Of a DNA stretch of 25,768 bases, positions 15,846 through 23,419 are shown one piece after another. A program made the position numbers and the translations under genes. Numbering within the stretch: the first letter of the stretch is position 1; each line of letters opens with the position of its first letter. This DNA comes from JAEXNA01 sp050486105 (lineage in GTDB: Bacteria > Vulcanimicrobiota > Xenobia > Xenobiales > JADMJV01), in contig JBJHCR010000052.1 in NCBI GenBank assembly GCA_050486105.1, positions 1 through 25,768 of the forward strand. The letters run 5' to 3'. Below the pieces are notes generated by a model that saw only the letters and a list, made by a program, of their open reading frames with translations, searched no databases and had not been told where the DNA came from.

Positions 15846-16064
15846 AGCCTTATGAGAGCCGTCGCCGAACGGTAAGCTTGCCGATTTTCGGCATCCGCAA
15901 ATCCAAAGGATCTTATCCTTATCGAACTTCACCAACTTGGGCTCCATACCCGACCCTTTACGGGAGCCATCACACCGGAGCGGGGTCGAATTCTTGCCAC
16001 ACAAACAAAATGCGGCCGTCAGACAACTGGCCGGAAGCTCCATTTGAAAAGGTTGACTTGCCAC
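15825..16064 (-). CDS. Double-CDGSH iron-sulfur protein with damaged ligands (possibly a pseudogene)
   Basis: A 79-residue protein with two CDGSH modules. The first, CLCGKNSTPLRCDGSRKG, keeps its three Cys but has Arg35 where the family has the cluster-ligating His. The second, CGCRKSASLPFGDGSHKA, keeps the His but has Gly67 where the third Cys should be. Intact family members bind 2Fe-2S clusters with 3 Cys and 1 His per module, so each module here lacks one ligand; each change could be one base substitution. The ATG at 16064 has no clear ribosome-binding site. The stop lies inside the 25-bp tandem duplication. Together these suggest decay, though a repurposed protein is possible. Confidence 0.6.
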   Translation of the reverse strand: MASQPFQMELPASCLTAAFCLCGKNSTPLRCDGSRKGSGMEPKLVKFDKDKILWICGCRKSASLPFGDGSHKALDEGVP

Positions 16065-16170
16065 ATGCAGGGCAGTTTCGGGAGCCTCCGTCAGCCACCT
16101 TGCTGAATGAGTCTCCTCCCGTGCCGGGATCGGATTCTTCCCAAACGGTAAGTCGCAGTTCCCAAGGTCC

Positions 16171-16955
16171 CTAGGAAGGGACGGTGATGGTTCCTTCTAG
16201 GTACTCGGCGACGTATCCAGCTATCTCGACTCGATCCCCTTGATTGCGGCACCACAGTTGCCCGCCTCTGGGGGAGACTTGGCGCGCGGTCAGGCTTTTT
16301 TGTCCTAGGCGTTCGGACCAATAGGGGGTGAGCAGGCTGTGATTGGACCCTGTGACCGGGTCTTCATCCACCCCATGGTTTGGAGCAAAATAGCGAGAGA
16401 CGAAGTCCACGTCGTGGCCGGGTGCCGTGACGCAGACCGAAATGTTGCCGCACCTCATGAGCTCCGCTAGGTCCGGGCTGAAATCACGAACTTCTTGCTC
16501 GGACTTGAGCACGCAGATGAGGCGACCCGGCTCGGTATCCTTGACAGAGTGAAGCACCTCTTCTACCCGTGCGCCACCCAAAACGTGAGTGACATCTGCT
16601 CCGGTCCAACGCTGGGTGGGAAAGGCCGGAAAATCCAGAGTNNNNNNNNNNGACCGCTCTTAGTCAGAAAGGTCACCTGTGACTTATCCGGTTCAACCCT
16701 TCGCAGGAGGTAAGCCCCGGCAGCCAGAGTCGCATGCCCACAGAGATTGACCTCCACGGTGGGCGTGAACCAGCGAAGGTCGTAGTTTCCGTCGGCCCGG
16801 GGAACGAGGAAAGCGGTCTCGGAGAGATTGTTCTCGAGAGCGATAGCTTGAAGCAGCTCGTCTTCGAGCCAAAACTCAAGGGGACAAACTGCGGCAGGGT
16901 TCCCGCCAAACACCCGCTCAGAGAAGGCGTCGAGTTGATAGATGGAAATTTTCAT
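16171..16955 (-). CDS. PhzF-family isomerase/epimerase, interrupted by assembly gap
   Basis: PhzF/diaminopimelate-epimerase-like fold of about 260 residues. The N-terminal half has YQLDAFSERVFGGNPAAVC, ENNLSETAFLV (E46 matches the catalytic Glu of PhzF), RWFTPTVEVNLCGHATLA. After the N-run the family sequence resumes as LDFPAFPTQRW in a different frame, and the C-terminal half has VDFVSRYFAPNHGVDEDPVTGSNH and PRGGQLWC. The frame change coincides with the N-run, so it reflects a gap of unknown true length, not a proven mutation. Substrate is unknown; family members isomerise amino-acid-derived compounds. AAGGAGA lies 12 bases before the ATG. Confidence 0.85.
16642..16651. other. Assembly gap (10 Ns) inside the phzF-like gene
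   Basis: Ten undetermined bases. Family comparison suggests the real missing sequence is longer, roughly ten residues, because the stretch between TFLTKSG and LDFPAFP is too short. The placeholder length also throws the gene out of frame. Confidence 0.98.
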
Positions 16956-16987
16956 TTGGTCTGCTGGTCTCCTTGGTTCCTTTCGTT

Positions 16988-17017
16988 TGTCTACGATATC
17001 GGCATAGAGACTGTCAA
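16988..17017 (-). promoter_or_regulatory. Candidate sigma70-type promoter of the phzF-like gene
   Basis: On the minus strand a perfect TTGACA (17012-17017) is followed after 18 bases by TAGACA (16988-16993), a weak -10 box. It ends about 33 bases before the ATG at 16955. The -35 match is exact but the -10 is only half-matching. Confidence 0.35.
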
Positions 17018-17186
17018 ATCGGTTTTCTCATCGGTCAAGTGCTACGAAAATTCAAAAGGAGGCTCTAGATGGAATGAGAAGGCCAAACCCTCACAGGATG
17101 TCGTAAGACTCCCAAGTGATAAACGCACTCGAAGTGCAAAGAGAGGTTGGCTGAATGGATACTATCACAAAATCGGAATTGATGGA

Positions 17187-17230
17187 TCTCCGGCCCAACT
17201 CCAATTCTTTGGTCTGACAGAGCACTAGAG
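17187..17230. repeat. 44-bp dispersed repeat, copy B
   Basis: Direct repeat of 14689-14732 (38/44 identical). On the minus strand it begins at the stop codon of the GNAT remnant (CTCTAG) and continues downstream of it. It contains a short self-complementary CCAA-AGAA-TTGG. Confidence 0.75.
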
Positions 17231-17523
17231 ACTTAACTTCATGCCCTCGTGGGTGGCCTTAAATCCCAACCGCTCATAAGAGCGGTGCGTCCCCCTCTCG
17301 TTTCTTGCCGATGGTCAGCTGGGGTCAGACGGCAACCGCGCTCTTGAGAACGTTATAGAGCAAGCTCCATCATGCGGCGCCCGACACCCGTGGAACGACG
17401 GTCGCGAGGTACCCGGACGGCCTCGATCATCGAGAACTCAGCTCCACCCTCCCAATGCTCTCCGCGCCCAAATTCCCTACGAACACCTCCCCTTCAGCTG
17501 AAAAGCCGACCCCTTTCAAAGCC
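17225..17523 (-). pseudogene. GNAT acetyltransferase remnant
   Basis: Acetyltransferase-like pieces appear in successive frames on the minus strand. An upstream piece reads GEVFVGNLGAESIGR. A middle piece has IEAVRVPRDRRSTGVGRRMM, resembling motif A (the acetyl-CoA pyrophosphate loop, RxxGVGRxMM), and is followed by a stop. The last piece, THRSYERLGFKATHEGMKLS, is the usual GNAT C-terminus, ending in TAG at 17225. At least two frame changes and a stop separate the pieces, so the gene is not functional as written. The original substrate cannot be told. Confidence 0.7.
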
Positions 17524-17590
17524 TTAGGCCCCCACTAAGCTAGAGCTTAATAGGGACCTATAGCGGGGGCAGTAGCACCAAGGTTCCAAC

Positions 17591-18643
17591 TTAGCGGGAG
17601 CGGGTTATGCCCTTCATGGCTAGAAGTCTATTGATGTCTGCATATAGTGGGTCGCCGCTATTTGACAGACCGCGGCGCGCATAGTTTTTTTGCACGGATG
17701 TGGATTCGGGATTTCTGATCACTTCGGCAAACACGGCGTCGAGAATTTTCTTGCTCAAGGGGGCCCTTTCGGAGTAGTATCCGGCCACCGAGACCGCCGC
17801 CTTGGCTATGGCAGCGGATGCATTGTCGTCGCCCCCCTGAACCAGTTGATTGAGAAAGGCATGGCGAACTTGAACTGAGTTTTCCGGGTGCAATCCCTCG
17901 CCCAACTGCATGCCCATTTGAGCGACCGTGCGGTCGCGGTTTGTCGAGTCGGGATGATTGTGAATTTCCTGCAGTCCCCTCAAAGTGGCGGAATTCATCG
18001 CCCCCCAAGTGCTAAACTCATTCAAGACGGTGGCTTCAGCGGTGGCCTTAGCCAACACCTGTGGCATAGGTGCCGAACCGACCCCCCGAGCTAAGCTGTT
18101 CAAGACAGTTCGACGCATAGCCATGGCTTCCGAGTTTAGCATTTTGTCGTTGCCCAACTCCATTCCCAAAACAGCTAAATCTTTCTCTCGACTATCGGTT
18201 TGTGGGCTCGAAACAATCATTCGTAGGGCCTCGTTCGCGGCGGTTCTGCCGGTCTTGAAATCAGAGGAACCGTAGCCTATGACCTGCAAGCCCGCCTGTG
18301 CCAAAACTTGCCCTGTGGGTCCCGGCACGGCTGCGGCGATGGAGCCCAAAACAGAACGCTGCATTCGAGCGATGGTGGACTTATCGGCCTGGACATAGCC
18401 CGAGAGCCTGGCTCCAAAATTGGCTAAGTCCTTTTCGGTGCTGGTGGTAAAATCGTCGTCGCGTATCTGTCTGAGACCTTTGGTTGCCACTCGGGAGGCT
18501 TGGTCCCAATCGCCGCGGGAGCGATCGTAGACGTCTGTTGTTTGGCGGGCTAAAGATTCACCTTCGGGTGAGTAGTCGGCCAGATTCTTTGACGAACGAT
18601 TCGAGGGCAGGCCGATGGCCTGGTGTTGAGTAGAGATGAGCAT
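17591..18643 (-). CDS. Helical-repeat protein with three to four ~80-residue internal repeats, unknown function
   Basis: A 350-residue protein without a signal peptide, membrane segment or recognised domain. From about residue 55 it shows tandem units of about 80 residues. Each starts with an Arg-rich helix and an acidic/NPxS-type turn (RQIRDDDFTTS, RMIVSSPQTDS, RGLQEIHNHPDST, AEVIRNPESTS). Next come an xLGxxLG helix (DLANFGARLSG, DLAVLGMELGN, TVAQMGMQLGE) and a helix starting xxRxxxLxSL (MQRSVLGSI, MRRTVLNSL, VRHAFLNQL). The fourth unit is incomplete. This looks like an alpha-solenoid scaffold. The N-terminus (MLISTQHQAIGLPSN) is Ser/Asn-rich and disordered. AAGGA sits 8 bases before the ATG. 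Confidence 0.72.
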   Translation of the reverse strand: MLISTQHQAIGLPSNRSSKNLADYSPEGESLARQTTDVYDRSRGDWDQASRVATKGLRQIRDDDFTTSTEKDLANFGARLSGYVQADKSTIARMQRSVLGSIAAAVPGPTGQVLAQAGLQVIGYGSSDFKTGRTAANEALRMIVSSPQTDSREKDLAVLGMELGNDKMLNSEAMAMRRTVLNSLARGVGSAPMPQVLAKATAEATVLNEFSTWGAMNSATLRGLQEIHNHPDSTNRDRTVAQMGMQLGEGLHPENSVQVRHAFLNQLVQGGDDNASAAIAKAAVSVAGYYSERAPLSKKILDAVFAEVIRNPESTSVQKNYARRGLSNSGDPLYADINRLLAMKGITRSR

Positions 18644-18934
18644 AGTATGATCCTTAAGATATTTTGCGACGGCAGTATTCTGCTCGCCGTTGTTGTATTC
18701 TTGTTATTCTGGGACCATAGGGACAAAGACTTAAAGAATGCTGAACACCTGGATCGAACAAAGGAGCTAGATTTTCAAGCGATGTGCTTTCCGCAATCCC
18801 ACCTGGCTTCCAGGCCTTCTTGCGGGTTTTGGTTGAGACACAACCAAAGCAGGATGAGCGATGGGACATCTACCGGATCGAGAAACACCGGGCTCCATCA
18901 CCACTGACGCCCTCATTGGCCCAATTTCAGAGGG
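18644..18934. other. Intergenic region without a recognised gene
   Basis: AT-richer sequence upstream of the helical-repeat gene, presumably holding its promoter. I see no convincing -35/-10 pair, hairpin or conserved coding signal. A plus-strand frame from an ATG near 18648 encodes a hydrophobic peptide but lacks a ribosome-binding site. Confidence 0.5.
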
Positions 18935-19108
18935 TTAGATCTCACTTCTCAGTGAATGCCATACTTCTCTTGCAAGGCTTGCGGATTGGGAGCCAGCGAG
19001 AGCGACAAGAAAGGGCATGATGGCCTCCAAGAAAATGGTCCCGCCCTCGCGCAGGCTCGTTCCTAGCCACTCCAACCGGGGTGATGTTTGCGGAGGATTG
19101 CTCAGCAC
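18935..19108 (-). CDS. Possible 57-residue small protein coupled to the glycerophosphodiesterase gene
   Basis: From a GTG at 19108 that overlaps the end of the phosphodiesterase gene (GTGCTGA), the frame stays open for 57 residues to a TAA. The middle (GGTIFLEAIMPFLVALAGS) is hydrophobic enough for one membrane helix, and the C-terminus is amphipathic (LAREVWHSLRSEI). The overlap resembles the coupled starts elsewhere in this window, but there is no Shine-Dalgarno and no family match that I recognise. It may be spurious. Confidence 0.35.
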   Translation of the reverse strand: MLSNPPQTSPRLEWLGTSLREGGTIFLEAIMPFLVALAGSQSASLAREVWHSLRSEI

Positions 19109-20028
19109 GGATTTCGTGAATGGACTAAGTTTGTCCCTGGAGTCCTGCCGGCCTCTTCGATGGGGACTTGGCTTTGTTGCTCCGGCACGTCGGTGATGAC
19201 GCCCGCGACACCCAGATTGAAGAGATGTCTCACCAGCCGGGGATGGTTGGCGGTATAAGGCACCACGCTTTTACCAGCCGCGCGGGCGCTTTCCACTAGG
19301 CCTCGATCGACATCGATCCAGAAGGGTAAAACCGTATCCACCCCCGACTTGAGAGCCTCAGATTGAAGCCTGCGGGCGGCCACCTTCTTGCCGAGCCATC
19401 CACCGGACACCGCTGAAAAGAGGCAGAGACCCAGCCCTGCCAGGAGCGGGGCTCCGGCCACCGCAGCCATGACCAAGCCCGCCCCCACTCCGGCCGCCAC
19501 CCCGGTGGCCACGCGCTTTAAAGTGGGACGCTCGGAAAACAGTAAGCCTGTCTGTAGCTCTGGCCTCAGGCGCTCCACTTCCTCCACCAGTGGTCGGGAG
19601 AAGCTGATCACCGAGACCTGGCTCTCCATGCCCCGTTCCTCAATCAACTGAAGCAGTGCTTCAGCTACTCCGGCCCTGCTCTGGAGACTCGCCTTCAGTT
19701 CCAAGGTGAGGGGAATACGACCCTTGGCCCAGTCCATCACCTGATCGAGCCGAGGAACGGGCTCCCCCTTGAACTGTGGAGCGAACCAGGAACCCGCATC
19801 GAGTTGGGCCACCTCTGACCACGGGGTCTGATCCAGCCTGCCCCGGCCGTTCGTCGTTCGTTCCATGGTGTCGTCGTGAAGGACCGCCAATACGCCGTCG
19901 CTGGTCATTCCCACGTCAAGTTCCAGCGAATCCGCGCGCCCAATTTGATAGGAGCGGCGAAAGGCGGCCAAGGTGTTCTCGGGTGCGGCGACGGGGCCCC
20001 CACGGTGAGCTATAAGACGTGTGTTCAT
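19102..20028 (-). CDS. Glycerophosphodiester phosphodiesterase with hydrophobic insert
   Basis: GDPD-family TIM barrel, hydrolysing glycerophosphodiesters to glycerol-3-phosphate and an alcohol. Catalytic and metal-binding residues are present: IAHRGG (H8), APENT (E17), LELDVG (E36, D38), VLHDDTMERTTNG (H51), and LTLELKA (E110, K112). The end has WIDVDRG and GVAGVITDVP. Unusually, residues about 169-222 hold a Gly/Ala-rich hydrophobic stretch (around VAAGVGAGLVMAAVAGAPLL) flanked by Lys/Arg. It could be one hairpin of membrane helices inserted between barrel strands. There is no N-terminal signal peptide. The gene is divergent from a MocR-type regulator, 56 bp apart if that regulator starts at 20085. 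Confidence 0.9.
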   Translation of the reverse strand: MNTRLIAHRGGPVAAPENTLAAFRRSYQIGRADSLELDVGMTSDGVLAVLHDDTMERTTNGRGRLDQTPWSEVAQLDAGSWFAPQFKGEPVPRLDQVMDWAKGRIPLTLELKASLQSRAGVAEALLQLIEERGMESQVSVISFSRPLVEEVERLRPELQTGLLFSERPTLKRVATGVAAGVGAGLVMAAVAGAPLLAGLGLCLFSAVSGGWLGKKVAARRLQSEALKSGVDTVLPFWIDVDRGLVESARAAGKSVVPYTANHPRLVRHLFNLGVAGVITDVPEQQSQVPIEEAGRTPGTNLVHSRNPC

Positions 20029-20084
20029 CGATTGATACTCATTTCAAAGCTGATTTTTTCGGCGCGACGCGAAAGCCGTCCCAG

Positions 20085-21506
20085 GTGAAAGATTGGAGCT
20101 GGATAGAGCTTGAAGCCGAGGCCAAACGGCCGCTGTTTCAGCAACTCTATGAACAGATAAAGGGCGCGGTGATCGAGAGGCGCTTGAAGGCCGATGAATT
20201 GATACCTCCCAGTCGCGATCTGAGCGAGATACTGGGCCTCTCTCGAACCACGGTTCTCAGCGCTACCCGTCAACTGGTAGCTGAAGGCTACCTGGTCACG
20301 AGACAAGGATCCGGCACTCGCGTCTGTCGTGATCTGCCGGCAGCCTTTCGACCCCGTCTGGCCAGTGCTCGCCTGTCTTCTACCGGCCAGGCTTTCTGCC
20401 GAGCGGCGGCAAGGGCCGGAATGTTCGACTTTCACGCCCCCGCTTTCTGCCCTGCCCTTCCTGCGGTGGACCAGTTTCCTCGTGAAATTTGGGCGAGGCT
20501 TGCCGGGCGTATCTGGCGACGTTGCCCGAACTCTCTGTTTGAGTACGGGCATTCTCAAGGGTACGAGCCATTGCGCGAGGAGATCGCCTGTTACCTGAGG
20601 GATTCCCGTGGGCTGAACTTTCCGCCCGAAAGGATCATGGTGACCAATGGCACCCAGCAGGCCCTGAATCTTTGCGCTCGGGTCCTCTTGCAGCGAGGTG
20701 AGCCGGCCGCCCTGGAGGACCCCGGTTATTTCGGAGCCAGAGCGGCCTTTTCCGCGGCCGGAGCGGACCTTGTCAACTGCACCGTGGACGACCAGGGCAT
20801 GGTTCCCCGAACCGACCTCAAGCCCCGCCTTATCTGCCTCTCGCCCAATCACCAGTTTCCTCTCGGCGTCACCATGTCGCTCAGCCGACGCTTGCACATT
20901 CTGAACTGGGCTTCGGACTCGGGAAGCTTTGTGATCGAGGATGATTACGACGGGGATCTGCACTACCACGCCCGCCCCCCCGAGCCGCTGCTCGCTCTGG
21001 ACAAGGAGGAGCGAGTCATCCTTCTCGGCTCCTTCTCTAAAGTCATGTTCCCCTCTTTGCGCCTCGGATACATGCTGCTGCCTGAGAGCCTGATGGAGCC
21101 GCTGTCGGCGGCTCGTCTGGTGGTCGACCGGCAGTTGCCGGTTCACAATCAGGCTGTGCTGAGTGCCTTTATGAAGGAGGGCCATTACGCCCGTCACCTC
21201 AAGAAAATGCGTGAGGTTTACGCCGAGCGGCGCCACGTCTTGGTCAAGGAGCTGGAGGGACTGGACCTGGAAATTTCCGAGAATGAGGGAGGTTTTCATC
21301 TGGTAGCCTGGCTTTCTGAGAAGAGTTGTGATCGGGAGGCGGCGAATCGCTGTGCGGCCGCCGGAATCGAGGCCAACGCCGTCTCCTACTACGGCCTTGA
21401 GGAGACGGCGCGGCCGGGTCTGTTGCTCGGGTTCGGGGGGGTGAACACCCAACAAATTCGCAAAGGAGTGGTCACCCTCGGACGGGCTTTGGGCTCACTG
21501 CCCTAA
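20085..21506 (+). CDS. MocR/PdxR-type transcriptional regulator (GntR HTH + aminotransferase-like domain)
   Basis: Fusion regulator of about 473 residues. The N-terminus is a GntR winged helix (PLFQQLYEQIKGAVIERRL, PPSRDLSEILGLSRTTV, LVAEGYLVTRQGSGTRV). The rest is a class I aminotransferase-like domain with SLFEYGHSQGYEPLREEI, VTNGTQQALNL, EDPGYFGAR, SPNHQFPLGVTMS, FVIEDDYDGD and LLGSFSKVMFPSLRLGY, where K319 would bind PLP. Such proteins sense PLP or amines and often control a divergent or nearby gene; here the candidates are the phosphodiesterase and the convergent oxidase. I prefer the GTG at 20085 because an earlier GTG at 20019 would overlap the divergent gene. The 3' end overlaps the oxidase gene by 35 bases. 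Confidence 0.9.
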   Translation: MKDWSWIELEAEAKRPLFQQLYEQIKGAVIERRLKADELIPPSRDLSEILGLSRTTVLSATRQLVAEGYLVTRQGSGTRVCRDLPAAFRPRLASARLSSTGQAFCRAAARAGMFDFHAPAFCPALPAVDQFPREIWARLAGRIWRRCPNSLFEYGHSQGYEPLREEIACYLRDSRGLNFPPERIMVTNGTQQALNLCARVLLQRGEPAALEDPGYFGARAAFSAAGADLVNCTVDDQGMVPRTDLKPRLICLSPNHQFPLGVTMSLSRRLHILNWASDSGSFVIEDDYDGDLHYHARPPEPLLALDKEERVILLGSFSKVMFPSLRLGYMLLPESLMEPLSAARLVVDRQLPVHNQAVLSAFMKEGHYARHLKKMREVYAERRHVLVKELEGLDLEISENEGGFHLVAWLSEKSCDREAANRCAAAGIEANAVSYYGLEETARPGLLLGFGGVNTQQIRKGVVTLGRALGSLP

Positions 21507-22938
21507 GAGCGGCCTCCCTCTGTTCCGAAGTGAGTCCGGGGGGAATGCTGTGGGCGAAATGAAAAACGTTTTCCGGATCGTACTGCTTCTTCACCTCGGC
21601 CAGGCGGACGAGATTGGGTCCGTAGTAGGCCACCAGTGGGTCGTCGAGGAGGCTGTCGTGATAATTGACGTAGGCGCCGGTGGACCAGGGCAGCATATCC
21701 TCGCGCAACTTATCCACCCACTGGATGTTGACGTCTTCATCTTCAGGGTCGTCCCAATATCCATCGTACTGAAGGATGAATTTGCTCTGCCGGTGGTAGG
21801 CGGCCGTCGCTGTGGGGTCGACGCTGTTGGCCCGACCTCCTCCGGAGAGGAGCTGAACCATATCAGGCTGGTTCTTCTCACCGGGTCGACGAGGCGAATT
21901 CTCGATGGCCTGGCGAAGGGTGTCTATGGCCTCCGGCGGCAAGGGCTCCAGGGCCACGGCAGAGCTGCTTTTGAAGATCTGCTCTTCTCGAAGAGCAGAG
22001 CGCCAATCGCTGTCCTCGGGGCCCAGCTGTCCCAGTATCCGATTAGCGATCGTGGGAGAAACCGGGGTCACCGATGCCTTGTCAGTGGGCACCCAAGCCA
22101 GCAGCTCAGCCAAAGTCCGGCCAGCCCCATCCATTCCTTCATCTCCGTCCGGGGTGTACTGTCCGTAGAGGGTGAGCTTGCCGTCGGCGGTGAGAGCCAG
22201 CGCCGAAGTGAGGTTTGGGTCGGTCTCGGGCGCCCAACGCTGCCAGGCATCCACCACCCGATTGAAGTCCTCCCAAGGCCACTCGGCCTCAACCAGGGCG
22301 ACGTTCTCCACCGGATGGGTGTCGAAAGTGAACTCCGTGACGACCCCAAAATTCCCTCCTCCTCCCCCCTTGAGGGCCCAGAAAAGGTCGGGATTTTCAT
22401 CCTCGTTAGCAGTGACTAGGCGACCGTCGGCCAGCACGACACGAGCACTGACCAGGTTGTCGCAGGTAAGGCCGTGTTTGCGACTGGCCATGCCGACCCC
22501 TCCGCCTAAGGTCGCGCCGGCGATGCCCACCGAGGGGAAGGTGGGCAGGGGCAGAACGCGACCACGCGCGGACAAAAATTCCGCCAAGTCCATCACCCGC
22601 GCTCCCGCACCCACTGTGACCCGACCGCTCTCTTCTTCGAAATTCAGGTCATTGAGTTCGGAAACGTCCAACACCAGTCCATCCTTCACCGAACTATAGC
22701 CTTCGTAGGAGTGCCTTCCGCAGCGAATACGAAACTCAGTGCCGGTCTTACGAGCCCAATCCAGAGTTCCGGCGATCTCCGTCTCATCGCGAGGAAAGGA
22801 GATGAGATCCGGCTCCTCCCCGCGATGAGAGATGCGGGCGTTAAAACCTTTGGAGGCTTTCTCCCAGTCCGGGTGGCCAGGTCTGATGGTAGGGCAAGGT
22901 GGTTGCGCGAGGTGAGGTCTTGCAGAGTGGATGTTCAT
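21472..22938 (-). CDS. FAD-linked oxidase with BBE-type C-terminus
   Basis: A 488-residue flavoprotein of the berberine-bridge/PCMH oxidase group. The FAD-binding half has ISFPRDETEIAGTLDWAR, RCGRHSYEGYSS (H76 is the probable 8-alpha-histidyl FAD attachment), VTVGAGARVMDLAEFL, SVGIAGATLGGGVGM, and ALKGGGGGNFGVVTEF. The C-terminus, YDPENVFHFAHSIPP, is the BBE motif. The second attachment Cys of bicovalent members is replaced (F134 in PTFPSVG), so only one covalent link is expected. Substrates in this group are alcohols, sugars or alkaloid-like compounds. AGGAG lies 6 bases before the ATG. No signal peptide is seen. Confidence 0.9.
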   Translation of the reverse strand: MNIHSARPHLAQPPCPTIRPGHPDWEKASKGFNARISHRGEEPDLISFPRDETEIAGTLDWARKTGTEFRIRCGRHSYEGYSSVKDGLVLDVSELNDLNFEEESGRVTVGAGARVMDLAEFLSARGRVLPLPTFPSVGIAGATLGGGVGMASRKHGLTCDNLVSARVVLADGRLVTANEDENPDLFWALKGGGGGNFGVVTEFTFDTHPVENVALVEAEWPWEDFNRVVDAWQRWAPETDPNLTSALALTADGKLTLYGQYTPDGDEGMDGAGRTLAELLAWVPTDKASVTPVSPTIANRILGQLGPEDSDWRSALREEQIFKSSSAVALEPLPPEAIDTLRQAIENSPRRPGEKNQPDMVQLLSGGGRANSVDPTATAAYHRQSKFILQYDGYWDDPEDEDVNIQWVDKLREDMLPWSTGAYVNYHDSLLDDPLVAYYGPNLVRLAEVKKQYDPENVFHFAHSIPPGLTSEQREAALRAVSPKPVRG

Positions 22939-23222
22939 AATGGGCTCCTGTTTTGTTTTCTGAGACCAATGTAAATCAAGATCCTAAAAACAAACTTACA
23001 AAGGTATGTCCATTTAGATATTTTTTTTAAAAATGGAATATCCAATTTCTCAAAAGAGGGCATAGTTTCGTATGGAGAGCGGCCCATGGCGGCGACCATG
23101 ATGGCTGATCGCGGGCGAGAAGACGTGAAGAATCAGGCTAGGAGCCCTTGGTGCGGAGAGGCTTGCCAGAAAACGAGGTCCTTCGTCTCGAACGGCGCTT
23201 TCGATGAGGCAGACACTAAGAG
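22939..23222. other. AT-rich upstream region of the oxidase gene
   Basis: Positions 22970-23055 are strikingly AT-rich for this window, with a T8-AAAAA tract flanked by CCATTT and AAATGG arms. This would suit a promoter or operator for the minus-strand oxidase. I could not fix a confident -35/-10 pair. The rest, to 23222, has no recognisable coding content. Confidence 0.45.
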
Positions 23223-23369
23223 GCTGCAGGACTTGAACGGGGACGTAACGGCTTCGGCTTGCGGACCGGTCTGATCGATGCCGAGGGACGACTCGTTTTC
23301 GTTCTCTCTGGCAACGACTGGAAAATCGGTGAACTGGCAGCCTCCATCCGGGATATCTTAGAGAGGTAG
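23223..23369 (+). pseudogene. Possible C-terminal remnant of an SCO1/SenC-like gene
   Basis: A 48-codon open stretch, closed upstream by a TAA and ending in TAG, reads LRTGLIDAEGRLVFVLSGND followed by W and a helix ending RDILER. That resembles the end of SCO-family copper chaperones (LRTxxID..G.L....GN.W). The upstream two thirds of such a protein are not found in any frame, and there is no start, so this would be a relic. The match is short and from memory. Confidence 0.42.
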
Positions 23370-23419
23370 TCCCGCTGCCAATGGGGCCCTGATGAAGGCT
23401 CTTGATTCTCATAAGGTGG

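Noticed and set aside
15970..16170. Minus-strand open frame just after the phzF stop, with CPACGKS resembling a zinc ribbon
   Set aside because: It has no good start codon and overlaps the CDGSH frame, which has the stronger family match; it remains a weak possibility.
14689..17230. Integron cassette with attC sites (GNAT gene followed by GTTGGGC-like cores)
   Set aside because: The GTTRRRY-like cores are not paired with inverse cores in the right orientation, and no integrase gene is seen.
18648..18907. Small plus-strand frame with a hydrophobic segment upstream of the helical-repeat gene
   Set aside because: No ribosome-binding site, and the region is more simply the upstream region of the minus-strand gene.
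20025..21455. Long minus-strand open frame (476 codons) opposite the MocR-type regulator
   Set aside because: The plus strand encodes a complete regulator with motifs; the opposite frame has biased, motif-free composition typical of an antisense shadow in GC-rich DNA.
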